This document shows positions 8,776-16,926 of a stretch of 64,000 nt of DNA, one piece after another; position 1 is the stretch's first letter; each line of letters starts with the position of its first letter. The DNA comes from Ignavibacteria bacterium. GTDB lineage: Bacteria > Bacteroidota > Ignavibacteria > Tepidaquicellales > Tepidaquicellaceae. Below the pieces are notes generated by a model. It saw only the letters and a list, made by a program, of their open reading frames with translations. It ran no database searches and was not told where the DNA came from. The stretch is taken from positions 656,674 to 720,673 of the forward strand of contig JADLKE010000002.1 of NCBI GenBank assembly GCA_015657505.1, in the 5' to 3' direction. Both the position numbers and the translations under genes were made by a program.

Positions 8776-10023
8776 ATGGCTTATTCAGACGAAATAAGAA
8801 AAGTGTTCGCCGGTCAGATAGCGGACATCAAGACTCAGGGATTATTCAAAGAAGAGCGCGCAATCTGCGCTCCTCAAAGTTCCGAAATCGAAGTCGAATT
8901 CCCTATCGGCTCATCGAAGAAAAAAGTTATAAACATGTGCGCCAACAACTATCTCGGGCTGTCATCGCATCCCGACGTGGTCGAAGCCGCGCGCAAGGGT
9001 CTTGACCACAGAGGTTACGGAATGTCTTCAGTCCGTTTCATCTGCGGAACGCAGGACATTCACAAGCAACTTGAAGAAAAACTTACGGAGTTCCTCGGAA
9101 CGGAAGACACGATTCTGTTCCCTTCCTGCTTCGACGCCAACGCGGGCGTGTTCGAGGCGGTGCTCACGGAAGAGGACGTTATGATAGCGGACAGGCTCGT
9201 TCACGCTTCAATCGTTGACGGTATGCGGCTCGCGAAAGCCCAGCAGGACACGTACAAACACAGCGATATGAACCACCTCGAGCAGAAACTGCAACTTCAT
9301 CAGAACAAGAGAATCAGGCTGATAATAACAGACGGCTCGTTTTCGATGGACGGCGACCTCGCGAAACTTGATAAGATTGTCGAACTCGCCGAAAAATACA
9401 ACTCGATGGTTTTCATAGACGAAAGCCACACTTCGGGATTCATCGGCAAAACGGGACGCGGCACACACGAGCATTGCGGCGTGATGGGGAAAATTGACAT
9501 CATCACCACTACGCTCGGCAAGGCGCTCGGAGGAGCGTCGGGCGGATGCGTTTCGGGCAGGAAAGAAATCGTTGAAATGTGCAGGCAGAAAGGCAGACCG
9601 TATCTGTTCTCGAATACCGTCGCTCCTGTGGTTGTCGAAGGCGCGCTGAAAGTACTCGACCTGATTTCAAAATCAACCGAGAGGCGCGACAAACTCGAGC
9701 AGAATACAATCTTCTGGAGAAAGGGACTTACGGAAGGCGGTCTCATAATTAAAGAAGGCGAGACTCCGATTGTTCCAGTAATGCTGTTCAACGCGAAACT
9801 TTCTCAGGACTTCTCGAAAGACCTATACGAAGAAGGCATTTACGCTGTAGGGTTCTTCTTCCCCGTAGTGCCGAAAGGACAGGCGAGAATACGCACGCAG
9901 TTATCGGCGGCGCACGACATGCACCATCTCGAAAAAGCGCTTGCGGCTTTCCTGAAGGTAGGAAAGAAATACAACATACTTCATAAGACGAAACAGGAAA
10001 TTATTGATATGTACGGAATGTAA
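8776..10023 (+). CDS. Kbl-like alpha-oxoamine synthase (divergent paralogue)
   Basis: A 415-residue PLP enzyme of the alpha-oxoamine synthase family (Kbl, BioF, serine palmitoyltransferase, HemA), which condenses an amino acid with an acyl thioester and releases CO2 (Kbl runs without net decarboxylation). It shows [45 protein letters not shown] (Asp215, His218), TTLGKALGGASGG with the PLP lysine Lys249, and GRPYLFSN. It is close to glycine C-acetyltransferase but differs at sites the second copy (12444-13706) keeps: VHASIVDG instead of [12 protein letters not shown] instead of DDSH, FPSCFDANAG instead of [11 protein letters not shown] strong CGGAGG precedes the ATG and an intrinsic terminator follows. 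With the acyl-CoA synthetase and ACP upstream it may use an acyl-ACP donor; Kbl activity is the simpler alternative. Confidence 0.85.
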   Translation: MAYSDEIRKVFAGQIADIKTQGLFKEERAICAPQSSEIEVEFPIGSSKKKVINMCANNYLGLSSHPDVVEAARKGLDHRGYGMSSVRFICGTQDIHKQLEEKLTEFLGTEDTILFPSCFDANAGVFEAVLTEEDVMIADRLVHASIVDGMRLAKAQQDTYKHSDMNHLEQKLQLHQNKRIRLIITDGSFSMDGDLAKLDKIVELAEKYNSMVFIDESHTSGFIGKTGRGTHEHCGVMGKIDIITTTLGKALGGASGGCVSGRKEIVEMCRQKGRPYLFSNTVAPVVVEGALKVLDLISKSTERRDKLEQNTIFWRKGLTEGGLIIKEGETPIVPVMLFNAKLSQDFSKDLYEEGIYAVGFFFPVVPKGQARIRTQLSAAHDMHHLEKALAAFLKVGKKYNILHKTKQEIIDMYGM

Positions 10024-10045
10024 AATTACTTCACGGTGTCAAAAG

Positions 10046-10073
10046 ACCGGGCAGGCAACTGCCCGGTTTTTTT
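10046..10073 (+). terminator. Intrinsic terminator
   Basis: An 8-bp perfect stem (ACCGGGCA / TGCCCGGT) with a GGCAAC loop followed by seven T, 22 bp after the oxoamine synthase stop. It probably ends the transcription unit that begins with acsA or the ACP gene. Confidence 0.9.
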
Positions 10074-10371
10074 ATTCCCGTGAAAATACCTTATACAAAA
10101 TTAAGCAACAGGAAGTAACATTTTATCGGTGAATCACCGTTTGGAGTCATACAAAATATTTAAGTCCTGATAATCTTTGTCAATTTCAATAGCGAATATA
10201 AAATTATTGGATGAATTTTCATTATTTCAGTATGAGGCCATGGAAGAGGTCAAACGAACCATGCTCAAATGAGCTTCAAAGCACATTGTTAGCGGAAACA
10301 AAAATATACTTTGACATTGCGAAATATAATTAACATATTTGAACAAACAGAGACCGATATGAAACATCTAT
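10074..10371 (+). promoter_or_regulatory. Intergenic region with a sigma70-like promoter
   Basis: No gene is seen in this roughly 300-bp stretch. TTGACA at 10311-10316, a 17-bp spacer and CATATT at 10334-10339 form a good promoter for the T9SS gene starting at 10372. The remainder has a small hairpin (GGTGAATCACC, 10130-10140) and nothing else I can name. Confidence 0.5.
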
Positions 10372-11724
10372 ATGCATAGACAAATAGTGAAAAAATTATT
10401 ATACATATTGATTATCCTGGTAATTGCTGATTGTACATTAAAGATTGATAATTGTGCGTGTCAATGGCTCTCACAACCGCTGCCTATGGCGATTGATGTC
10501 TATGACATTAAGTTCTTTGATGCTAATACTGGGGTGATAGCTACTAATGACCAAGTGAATAGCATCCCTTATTTATTTCGAACCACTAATGGTGGGAACA
10601 ATTGGACTTATCTAAGAAATACTCGAATATACCAATTTCACAAAATAAATGATTCTATTATTTATGCTTTCGGGAGAATTGTTCTTGGACCGGATATGAT
10701 ATTAAGAAGTTTTAACAAAGGTGCAACCTGGGACAGCCTTCCTGTTCAAAACGTTACTTATAGAGGTCTTTTCTTTATCAACAAAGACACAGGCTGGGTA
10801 AGCGGATTCGACGGGTCGACTTCAAGAATATGGAAGACCACTAATGGCGGGTTGAACTTTAACGCGATACCTCTGCCCGGAAGTATCGGCTGGGGAAAGA
10901 TATTTTTCCTCAAATACAAGATAAACGGGGAATATTACGGCTGGTGCTCTGAATCCGGCAACATGTGGCGGACGACAAACAGCGGTTCGAATTGGTTTCA
11001 ATGCGGAGGAGCGGGAACGCTTCAGCAACTCGAATTCATTAACGAGAATACGGGCTGGGCTAGCAATACAAGCGTTAACATACTCAAAACTACTGACGGA
11101 GGAATGAACTGGATTAATATTCATATGCCCCAGGGGAATGGAATTGTCTTAAGTTTAATAAACAATTTTAAGATTATCGACAGCAATATAATCTATGGCG
11201 ATTACGGCTCCAGACAATTTCCAAGTTCAAAAATTTGCGGTGTTATATGGAAGACAACAAATGGAGGAAATAACTGGGGTTTCCAGCAGCCGGATACCAG
11301 TTTGGCATGGGGAAGATATATGGGCATAGATTTCATCGATGCCAATACCGGCTGGAGCAGTAACATACACACGACTAATGGCGGAGGACCCGTTATATAT
11401 ACTGAGATTTTATCGAATACAGGTTCGTTTCCAAAAACATTTTTACTCAAGCAAAACTATCCAAATCCATTCAATCCGAACACAGTCATAGAGTTTTCGA
11501 TTTTTAAAAATTCATTTGTAACGCTTAAGGTGTATGATATAACAGGACGGGAAATGTTTCATATAATAAGCAATATGTATCTTTCCGCCGGAGAATATAA
11601 AACATCTCTCAATTTCAGCAAGATACAACTCTCAAGCGGAGTGTATTTTTATCGTCTTGAAACAAAAGACGCTAAATCCAACTCGGTTTTCTCCGATATA
11701 AAAAGAATGATGTACATAAAATAA
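10372..11724 (+). CDS. T9SS-secreted YCF48-repeat protein
   Basis: A 450-residue exported protein. The N-terminus (KKLLYILIILVIADC) is hydrophobic and may be a signal peptide or lipoprotein leader. Five to six propeller-type repeats follow, each with a (K/R)TTNGGxNW turn and a GWxS/GW strand (RTTNGGNNWTY, KTTNGGLNFN, RTTNSGSNWF, KTTDGGMNWI, KTTNGGNNWGF). The last 80 residues are a type A sorting domain (LKQNYPNPFNPNTVIEF, VYDITGREMFHII, LSSGVYFYRLET, KRMMYIK). Probably a surface or secreted protein of unknown ligand. The start is the first ATG after a promoter-like TTGACA box; no clear Shine-Dalgarno. It is more AT-rich than the enzymes around it. Confidence 0.85.
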   Translation: MHRQIVKKLLYILIILVIADCTLKIDNCACQWLSQPLPMAIDVYDIKFFDANTGVIATNDQVNSIPYLFRTTNGGNNWTYLRNTRIYQFHKINDSIIYAFGRIVLGPDMILRSFNKGATWDSLPVQNVTYRGLFFINKDTGWVSGFDGSTSRIWKTTNGGLNFNAIPLPGSIGWGKIFFLKYKINGEYYGWCSESGNMWRTTNSGSNWFQCGGAGTLQQLEFINENTGWASNTSVNILKTTDGGMNWINIHMPQGNGIVLSLINNFKIIDSNIIYGDYGSRQFPSSKICGVIWKTTNGGNNWGFQQPDTSLAWGRYMGIDFIDANTGWSSNIHTTNGGGPVIYTEILSNTGSFPKTFLLKQNYPNPFNPNTVIEFSIFKNSFVTLKVYDITGREMFHIISNMYLSAGEYKTSLNFSKIQLSSGVYFYRLETKDAKSNSVFSDIKRMMYIK

Positions 11725-11750
11725 TATCTTGATAGAAAATAATTTTTAAT

Positions 11751-11795
11751 CAGGAGGTGATTACCATTTCCAAAAAACACATATCAATAATATAG
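11751..11795 (+). other. Perfect Shine-Dalgarno with an AUU-initiated minicistron
   Basis: AGGAGGTGATT at 11753-11763 is a perfect anti-16S match. Two bases on, at 11766, an ATT codon opens a nine-codon frame (I/M-S-K-K-H-I-S-I-I) ending in TAG at 11793. The site lies between two sorting-domain genes. It may be a degraded start region of a lost gene (ATG mutated to ATT), or a short leader peptide. The Shine-Dalgarno is plain; translation is speculative. Confidence 0.3.
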
Positions 11796-11827
11796 AATAA
11801 ATTCAAGACTCACCGCGGCGAGCAAAG

Positions 11828-12172
11828 ATGATAAATGATGACTTAAATAAACTTTTTAAGGGCCGTTCACATCCAAACGGTAAGGATCCCCTTAGTATTC
11901 CAGAACGTTTCGAACTTCATCAGAACTACCCCAATCCGTTCAACCCTTCAACTAAGATAGCGTTCGATTTGCCGAAGGACGCGAAGGTGAAATTGGTGAT
12001 TTATGACATACTCGGACGGGAAATCAAGACGCTGATACATAATGAGTTCAGGACGGCGGGAAAGTACATCACGGAGTTCAACGGCTCGAACCTCGCAAGC
12101 GGAGTGTACTTCTATCAATTATCCATTAACAATGAACAATTAGCAATTAAAAAAATGCTGATGATTAAGTAA
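11828..12172 (+). pseudogene. Orphan type IX secretion C-terminal sorting domain
   Basis: A 114-residue frame that is almost entirely a T9SS type A sorting domain (ELHQNYPNPFNPSTKIAF, YDILGREIKTLIHN, LASGVYFYQL, IKKMLMIK) with no signal peptide and no cargo domain. Without export it could not function as a secretion tag, so it is probably the 3' remnant of a cargo gene, or a duplicated cassette. The perfect Shine-Dalgarno at 11753 may mark the lost 5' end. Near the C-terminus the residues LSINNEQLAI are encoded by the interspersed CAATTA-type heptamer repeat (12115-12152), an insertion or expansion relative to the two complete sorting domains nearby. Confidence 0.7.
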
Positions 12173-12184
12173 TCTTCAGTTTTT

Positions 12185-12218
12185 CCCGATTAATCGGGAC
12201 ACCCCGAGTTCTCGGGGT
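12185..12218. repeat. Two adjacent perfect hairpins
   Basis: CCCGATTAATCGGG (12185-12198) is followed two bases later by ACCCCGAG-TT-CTCGGGGT (12201-12218). Neither is followed by a T-tract, so they look like small interspersed palindromes rather than terminators. Confidence 0.7.
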
Positions 12219-12297
12219 AAACGCCGAACGCGCAATGTTCAATTGAAAAGAGTGACTGTGAAATAATTATAAATAAAGTTAAGTGACAGTTTAAAAT

Positions 12298-12326
12298 AAA
12301 TCCCCGTTGTGAGACGGGGATTTTTC
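12298..12326 (+). terminator. Intrinsic terminator
   Basis: The stem TCCCCGT / ACGGGGA with a TGTGAG loop (12301-12320) is followed by TTTTTCTT and preceded by an A-rich run. It closes rightward transcription from the T9SS gene region before the second kbl. Confidence 0.85.
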
Positions 12327-12443
12327 TTAAGAGTATATTATTATGACGCCAAATTCCTTTCAAATTATGCACTTAAATTATAGGCTTATTTTTGGTATTT
12401 TTTCAAAATTTATGGACACTGATTATAGGAGTAATTAAAAAAT

Positions 12444-13706
12444 ATGTACATTAGAACCAAGGTTGACCTTTCGAAAGAACTCGCCAAAATAAGAGAAGCG
12501 GGTTTGTACAAGGACGAAAGAATCATTCTTTCGGACCAGAAGGCGAACATCGACGTGAAATACCCCGCCGATTCGAACGAACGCGAAGTTCTTAACTTCT
12601 GCGCGAACAATTATCTCGGTCTGGCGAACCATCCCGATATACTCAAGGCGGCACACGACGCTCTCGATACGCACGGCTTCGGCCTCGCTTCCGTGAGGTT
12701 CATTTGCGGAACGCAGGACATTCACAAGGAACTCGAAAAAAAGATAGCGGAGTTTTACGAAACGGAGGACACGATTTTATATTCTTCGTGTTTTGACGCT
12801 AACGGCGGACTGTTCGAGTCTATACTCGGCACCGAAGACGTTATTATTACAGACGGGCTGAATCACGCGAGCATAATCGACGGCATACGTCTTTGCAAGG
12901 CGAGAAGGCTCATATACGACCACTCCGACATGAAGTCGCTCGAGCAGAAACTTAAACTCGCGCGCGAAGGCTCGGACATCTGGGACCGCACTGGTCTCGA
13001 AGCGATGCCGAGCGCGGCGCAGAACATCATAATCGCCACGGACGGCGTGTTCTCGATGGACGGAGACATAGCGAAGATTCAGGAAATAATCGACCTCGCG
13101 AACCAGTACGACGCGATGGTAATGGTTGACGATTCGCACGCGACGGGTTTTCTCGGAAAAACCGGAAGAGGCTCCGTAGAATACTGCGGGACTCTCGGCA
13201 AGGTTGACATCATAACATCCACTCTCGGAAAAGCGATGGGAGGCGCGTCGGGCGGTTTCACGACAGGCAAGAAGGAAATAATCGATATGCTTAGGCAAAG
13301 GTCGCGCCCTTATCTTTTCTCGAACTCGCTCGCTCCGTCAATCGTGGCGGCTGCTATAAAGGCATTTGAATTGATTCGCGACAGCGACGACCTGAGGAAA
13401 AAACTCAGCGAAAACACGGAGTTGTTCAGAAAGAATCTGACGAAACTCGGATTTGACATCATAGACAGCGTGCACCCGATTGTTCCCGTGCTGTTCAGAA
13501 AATTCGAGAATGACGCCCAACTCGCAACACAGATGTCGAAAGATTTGTATGACGAAGGAATTTACGTCGTCGGGTTCTCTTACCCAGTCGTGCCGAAAGG
13601 ACAGGCGAGAATACGGGTACAGATATCCGCGGCGCACGACAGGCAGCATATCGAAAGGGCTTTGAGCGCTTTCGAAAAAGTCGGGAAGAAACACAAAGTC
13701 ATTTGA
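12444..13706 (+). CDS. kbl: Glycine C-acetyltransferase (2-amino-3-ketobutyrate CoA ligase)
   Basis: A 420-residue alpha-oxoamine synthase very close to canonical Kbl, which cleaves 2-amino-3-ketobutyrate with CoA to glycine and acetyl-CoA in threonine breakdown (PLP-dependent, cytosolic). Motifs: [78 protein letters not shown] with PLP Lys263, [17 protein letters not shown] and [11 protein letters not shown]. Compared with Kbl of E. coli it has about 14 extra residues around 176-191 ([13 protein letters not shown]). TAGGAG precedes the ATG. Its TGA stop overlaps the TTG start of the lptF/lptG-family gene, so the two are co-translated. No threonine dehydrogenase is in the window. Confidence 0.93.
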   Translation: MYIRTKVDLSKELAKIREAGLYKDERIILSDQKANIDVKYPADSNEREVLNFCANNYLGLANHPDILKAAHDALDTHGFGLASVRFICGTQDIHKELEKKIAEFYETEDTILYSSCFDANGGLFESILGTEDVIITDGLNHASIIDGIRLCKARRLIYDHSDMKSLEQKLKLAREGSDIWDRTGLEAMPSAAQNIIIATDGVFSMDGDIAKIQEIIDLANQYDAMVMVDDSHATGFLGKTGRGSVEYCGTLGKVDIITSTLGKAMGGASGGFTTGKKEIIDMLRQRSRPYLFSNSLAPSIVAAAIKAFELIRDSDDLRKKLSENTELFRKNLTKLGFDIIDSVHPIVPVLFRKFENDAQLATQMSKDLYDEGIYVVGFSYPVVPKGQARIRVQISAAHDRQHIERALSAFEKVGKKHKVI

Positions 13707-15028
13707 TAATTTACCGGTACATATTGAAATCGCACGCGGGACCGTTTTTGTTCTCGCTGGGCACTCTTATGTTCCTGTTTCTTTTTCAGTTTCTAATAAA
13801 ATCCATTGACCAACTTGTCGGCAAGGGTCTGAGCCTCTGGATAATAACGCAGTTAATCGCTCTCAATCTCGCGTGGATGGTTACACTTGCGGTGCCGATG
13901 GCGGTGCTCGTCTCAACGCTGATGGCATTCGGCGGGCTTTCCTCGGCGAATGAAATCACGATAATGAAGGCGGGCGGAATAAGCCTGAAGAAACTCATGA
14001 TTCCCGTACTGATATGCGCGGTAATAATTACGTACCTGATGGTGCTTTTCAACAACGACGTGCTTCCCGAGGCGAATCACAAGGCGAGAATACTTCTTCA
14101 GGATATTTCGAAAACAAAGCCGACCTTCATACTCGAGGCGGGAAAATTTTCCGATGACATCGGCGGCGCGAGGATACTCGTGAGAAAGACGTTTGAGAAC
14201 AGCAACAACATCGAAGGCGTGTTCATTTACGATTATTCGAGTCCCGAATTCAGGAACGTAATAACGGCGGAAAGCGGAGACATAGGTTTCACGAGCGATT
14301 TTAAGAGTATAGTAATGAACCTGAAGAGCGGCGAGATTCACCAGTTGAACCTTAAGGATTACGTAAACAAGTACAGGAAAGTAAAATTCACAAATCACAG
14401 AATAACGCTCGACGCGGCGGGATTCGGATTCCAGCAGTCATCCGACAACGCTTTCGGACGCGGCGACAGGGAACTCTCCGCGAAAGCGATGAATGCCATA
14501 GTTGACAGCCTGCGCGTTTCGAGAGCGAGAAATAACGATGTATTCATTTCAAGCATCTGCAAGGACGTCGAGAATGTTTTTAAAATAAATTTTAAGGATA
14601 CGGTTTACTATCCGTCAACTTCGGGCGAAGGCGAATCAAACAGGCAATCACTGACTTACGATTCGCTGATGCAAATCAAGAAAACGCTGTCATCGAGATG
14701 GGAAACAGTAAGAAGCCAGGCAACGTTAAACACGCAGATGCAGAAGCAGATGGACGCGTATCAGGTCGAGATTTACAAGAAATATTCTATACCTTTCGCC
14801 TGTCTTGTTTTCGCGTTAATCGGCGCTCCGCTCGGATACAGGGTAAGGAGAGGCGGATTCGGGATAGCGGCTGGATTTTCGCTTTTCTTCTTCCTGCTTT
14901 ACTGGGCTTCTCTTATCGGGGGAGAAAAACTCGCAGACAGGGATTTGGTGAGTCCGTTCGTGGGAATGTGGATGGTGAACGTGATTCTCGGGTTATTTGG
15001 TTTGTATTTAATGTTTAAATCTTCTTAA
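13703..15028 (+). CDS. LptF/LptG family lipopolysaccharide export permease
   Basis: A 441-residue inner-membrane protein of the YjgP/YjgQ family, the transmembrane half of the LptB2FG transporter that extracts LPS from the inner membrane. Three hydrophobic segments at the N-terminus ([48 protein letters not shown]), a large soluble domain (about 125-345), and three C-terminal segments beginning with [16 protein letters not shown]. Translation starts at TTG 13703, overlapping the kbl stop (TTGA), with no other nearby start. Whether it is the LptF or LptG counterpart cannot be told. The SRP RNA follows. Confidence 0.9.
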   Translation: MIIYRYILKSHAGPFLFSLGTLMFLFLFQFLIKSIDQLVGKGLSLWIITQLIALNLAWMVTLAVPMAVLVSTLMAFGGLSSANEITIMKAGGISLKKLMIPVLICAVIITYLMVLFNNDVLPEANHKARILLQDISKTKPTFILEAGKFSDDIGGARILVRKTFENSNNIEGVFIYDYSSPEFRNVITAESGDIGFTSDFKSIVMNLKSGEIHQLNLKDYVNKYRKVKFTNHRITLDAAGFGFQQSSDNAFGRGDRELSAKAMNAIVDSLRVSRARNNDVFISSICKDVENVFKINFKDTVYYPSTSGEGESNRQSLTYDSLMQIKKTLSSRWETVRSQATLNTQMQKQMDAYQVEIYKKYSIPFACLVFALIGAPLGYRVRRGGFGIAAGFSLFFFLLYWASLIGGEKLADRDLVSPFVGMWMVNVILGLFGLYLMFKSS

Positions 15029-15040
15029 CTATATTGTTAT

Positions 15041-15132
15041 GTCAAGCCCCGAACAATACGATTCGGCCCAACCCGGTCAGGTCCGGAAGGAAGCAGCCGT
15101 AAGTTGATAGTATGTGATTCGGGTGTCTTGAC
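15041..15132 (+). ncRNA. ffs: Signal recognition particle 4.5S RNA
   Basis: The apical loop sequence GGTCAGGTCCGGAAGGAAGC, followed by AGCCGTAAG, is the universally conserved small bacterial SRP RNA domain that binds Ffh. The ends pair: GTCAAG at 15041 with CTTGAC ending at 15132, extended by CCCGAA with TTCGGG. The RNA targets nascent membrane proteins to the translocon. It lies just after the LptF/LptG gene and before the Gfo/Idh/MocA gene. The exact 5' and 3' ends are estimated from the closing stem. Confidence 0.95.
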
Positions 15133-15153
15133 ATTTTAATTTCATACAGACTT

Positions 15154-16161
15154 ATGGGAAAAATCAAGATAGCGATTGCGGGACTCGGCGGAATCACTCA
15201 GGTTATGCACCTTCCGATACTTTCGAAGCACAGGGACGCTGAAATCACCGCGATATGCGACACCGAATACAGCAAGGTTAAAAACCTCCTTAGAGGAAAA
15301 GATTTCGCGAAGGGTTATAAAGATGTCGATACAATGCTCGCCGAAAACGCAGATATCGACGCCGTTATAATCGCGACACGCACCGACGCGCACGTCGAAA
15401 CCGCCGTTAAATGTCTCGATGCGGGGAAACACGTCCTCGTAGAAAAACCTATTGCGAGAAACGCGGCTGAAACGAAGAAGATAGTGGCTGCAGCGGATAG
15501 AAACAAAAAACTTCTGATGGTCGGAATGAACAACAGGTTCAGGACCGATTCGATACTCCAGAGAAATTTCGTAAAAGGAAAAGAACTCGGGGAAATTTTT
15601 TACGTCAAGGCGGGATGGCTTAAACAGCAGAGTTCAAACCAGAAGTGGTTCACGGAAATGGAAAAAGCGGGAGGCGGCGTCGTGATGGACAACGGCATCG
15701 TTATGCTCGACCTCGGAATGTGGATGCTCGGCTTTCCGGAAGTTAAAAGCGTATCGTCCGTAAATTACAGGCATAACACCAAGACCGTCGAAGATTCAAA
15801 TTTCACATTCGTAAAGTTTAAGAACGGCTCCTGCCTTACAATCGAGGTCAGTTGGAGTTTTCTGCGCAGCGGTGAATTCTTTTACTGTAACGTTTTCGGG
15901 ACGCACGGAAGCGCGACTATCAACCCGCTGAGGATTAGCAAGATGATTGACCAGCAGGTTTTCGACATAACGCCTAAGAACATAAAGCAGGCGCAGGCGG
16001 GATACAAGAACAGTTTCGAGAACGAGATTAATTATTTCATCGGCGCGATTAAAGGCACGCACGAACTTATTTCCACGGGGCGCGAGGCGCTTGCGGTGAT
16101 AGAAGTAATCGACGCGGCGTATAAATCGGCTAAAGCGGAGAAGGAAATTATATTTAAATAA
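15154..16161 (+). CDS. Gfo/Idh/MocA family oxidoreductase
   Basis: A 335-residue NAD(P)-dependent dehydrogenase. The N-terminal Rossmann fold has IAIAGLGGITQVMHLP (residues 5-20), DAVIIATRTDAH, and the family lysine motif HVLVEKPIARNAAET; residues about 125-335 form the alpha/beta catalytic domain (WFTEMEKAGGGVVMDNGIVMLDLGMWMLG). Members act on sugars, inositols or sugar nucleotides; the substrate cannot be read from sequence. It stands alone between the SRP RNA and a two-component system. Confidence 0.9.
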   Translation: MGKIKIAIAGLGGITQVMHLPILSKHRDAEITAICDTEYSKVKNLLRGKDFAKGYKDVDTMLAENADIDAVIIATRTDAHVETAVKCLDAGKHVLVEKPIARNAAETKKIVAAADRNKKLLMVGMNNRFRTDSILQRNFVKGKELGEIFYVKAGWLKQQSSNQKWFTEMEKAGGGVVMDNGIVMLDLGMWMLGFPEVKSVSSVNYRHNTKTVEDSNFTFVKFKNGSCLTIEVSWSFLRSGEFFYCNVFGTHGSATINPLRISKMIDQQVFDITPKNIKQAQAGYKNSFENEINYFIGAIKGTHELISTGREALAVIEVIDAAYKSAKAEKEIIFK

Positions 16162-16209
16162 TTTCTTAACGTAGAATTATACATTTCTTAACATAGAATA
16201 TGTAGGTTT

Positions 16210-16920
16210 ATGCAAAAAAGAAAGATGGAATTTAAGATTCTTATAGTTGACGACGAAAAGGACATTGTCGATTTGCTCAAATACAACCTCGAAAAGGAAA
16301 AGGAGTTCGATGTAATAACCGCTTTCAACGGACGGGACGCTCTTGAAAAAGCCGTAAAGGAAAAGCCCGACCTTATTCTTCTCGACATTATGATGCCCGA
16401 AATGAACGGCTTCGACGTATGCCGCAAACTCAAGACCGGCGCGGCAAACGGAATTCCCGTTATTTTTCTCACCGCAAAGGAAAACGAAATCGACGAAATA
16501 ATCGGTCTCGAACTCGGGGCGGACGATTACATACAGAAACCGATTTCCCCGCGCAAGGTCATTGCACGCGTGAAATCAGTGATTCGCAGGGCGTATTCAG
16601 AAAAAGACAAAACGATTAAGACCGACGAATATATTAAATTTAAAAATCTGGAGGTCGATACAGTTGCCCACAGCGTGAAGATTGACAACGAGGATGTTTT
16701 TTTTCCGAAAAAGGAATTCCAGTTGCTTCATTTTCTACTTTCCAACCGCGGCAAAGTGCTTTCGCGCGACGTGCTTCTGAACCATATCTGGGGAGAGAAC
16801 ATCTACGTCGTTGACAGGACAATCGACGTTCACGTCGCTAAGGTCAGGGAGAAACTCGGCGATTATTCCGAATACATAGAAACGATAAAAGGTCTCGGTT
16901 ACAGGTTTAACGCGGAGTAA
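16210..16920 (+). CDS. OmpR/PhoB-family response regulator
   Basis: A 236-residue regulator. Receiver domain (residues 8-125): acidic pair in LIVDDEKDIV (Asp14, Asp15), phospho-acceptor Asp59 in LLDIMMPEMNG, and FLTAKENE and YIQKP with the conserved Thr and Lys. A winged-helix DNA-binding domain of the OmpR type occupies about 140-236 (RGKVLSRDVLLNHIWG, VYVVDRTIDVHVAKVREKLG, IETIKGLGYRF). An in-frame ATG at 16225 (MEFKILIVDD) is an alternative start. The sensor kinase begins 6 bp downstream, so the pair is one operon. PhoB-like in architecture; the target signal is unknown. Confidence 0.93.
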   Translation: MQKRKMEFKILIVDDEKDIVDLLKYNLEKEKEFDVITAFNGRDALEKAVKEKPDLILLDIMMPEMNGFDVCRKLKTGAANGIPVIFLTAKENEIDEIIGLELGADDYIQKPISPRKVIARVKSVIRRAYSEKDKTIKTDEYIKFKNLEVDTVAHSVKIDNEDVFFPKKEFQLLHFLLSNRGKVLSRDVLLNHIWGENIYVVDRTIDVHVAKVREKLGDYSEYIETIKGLGYRFNAE

Positions 16921-16926
16921 GACGAT

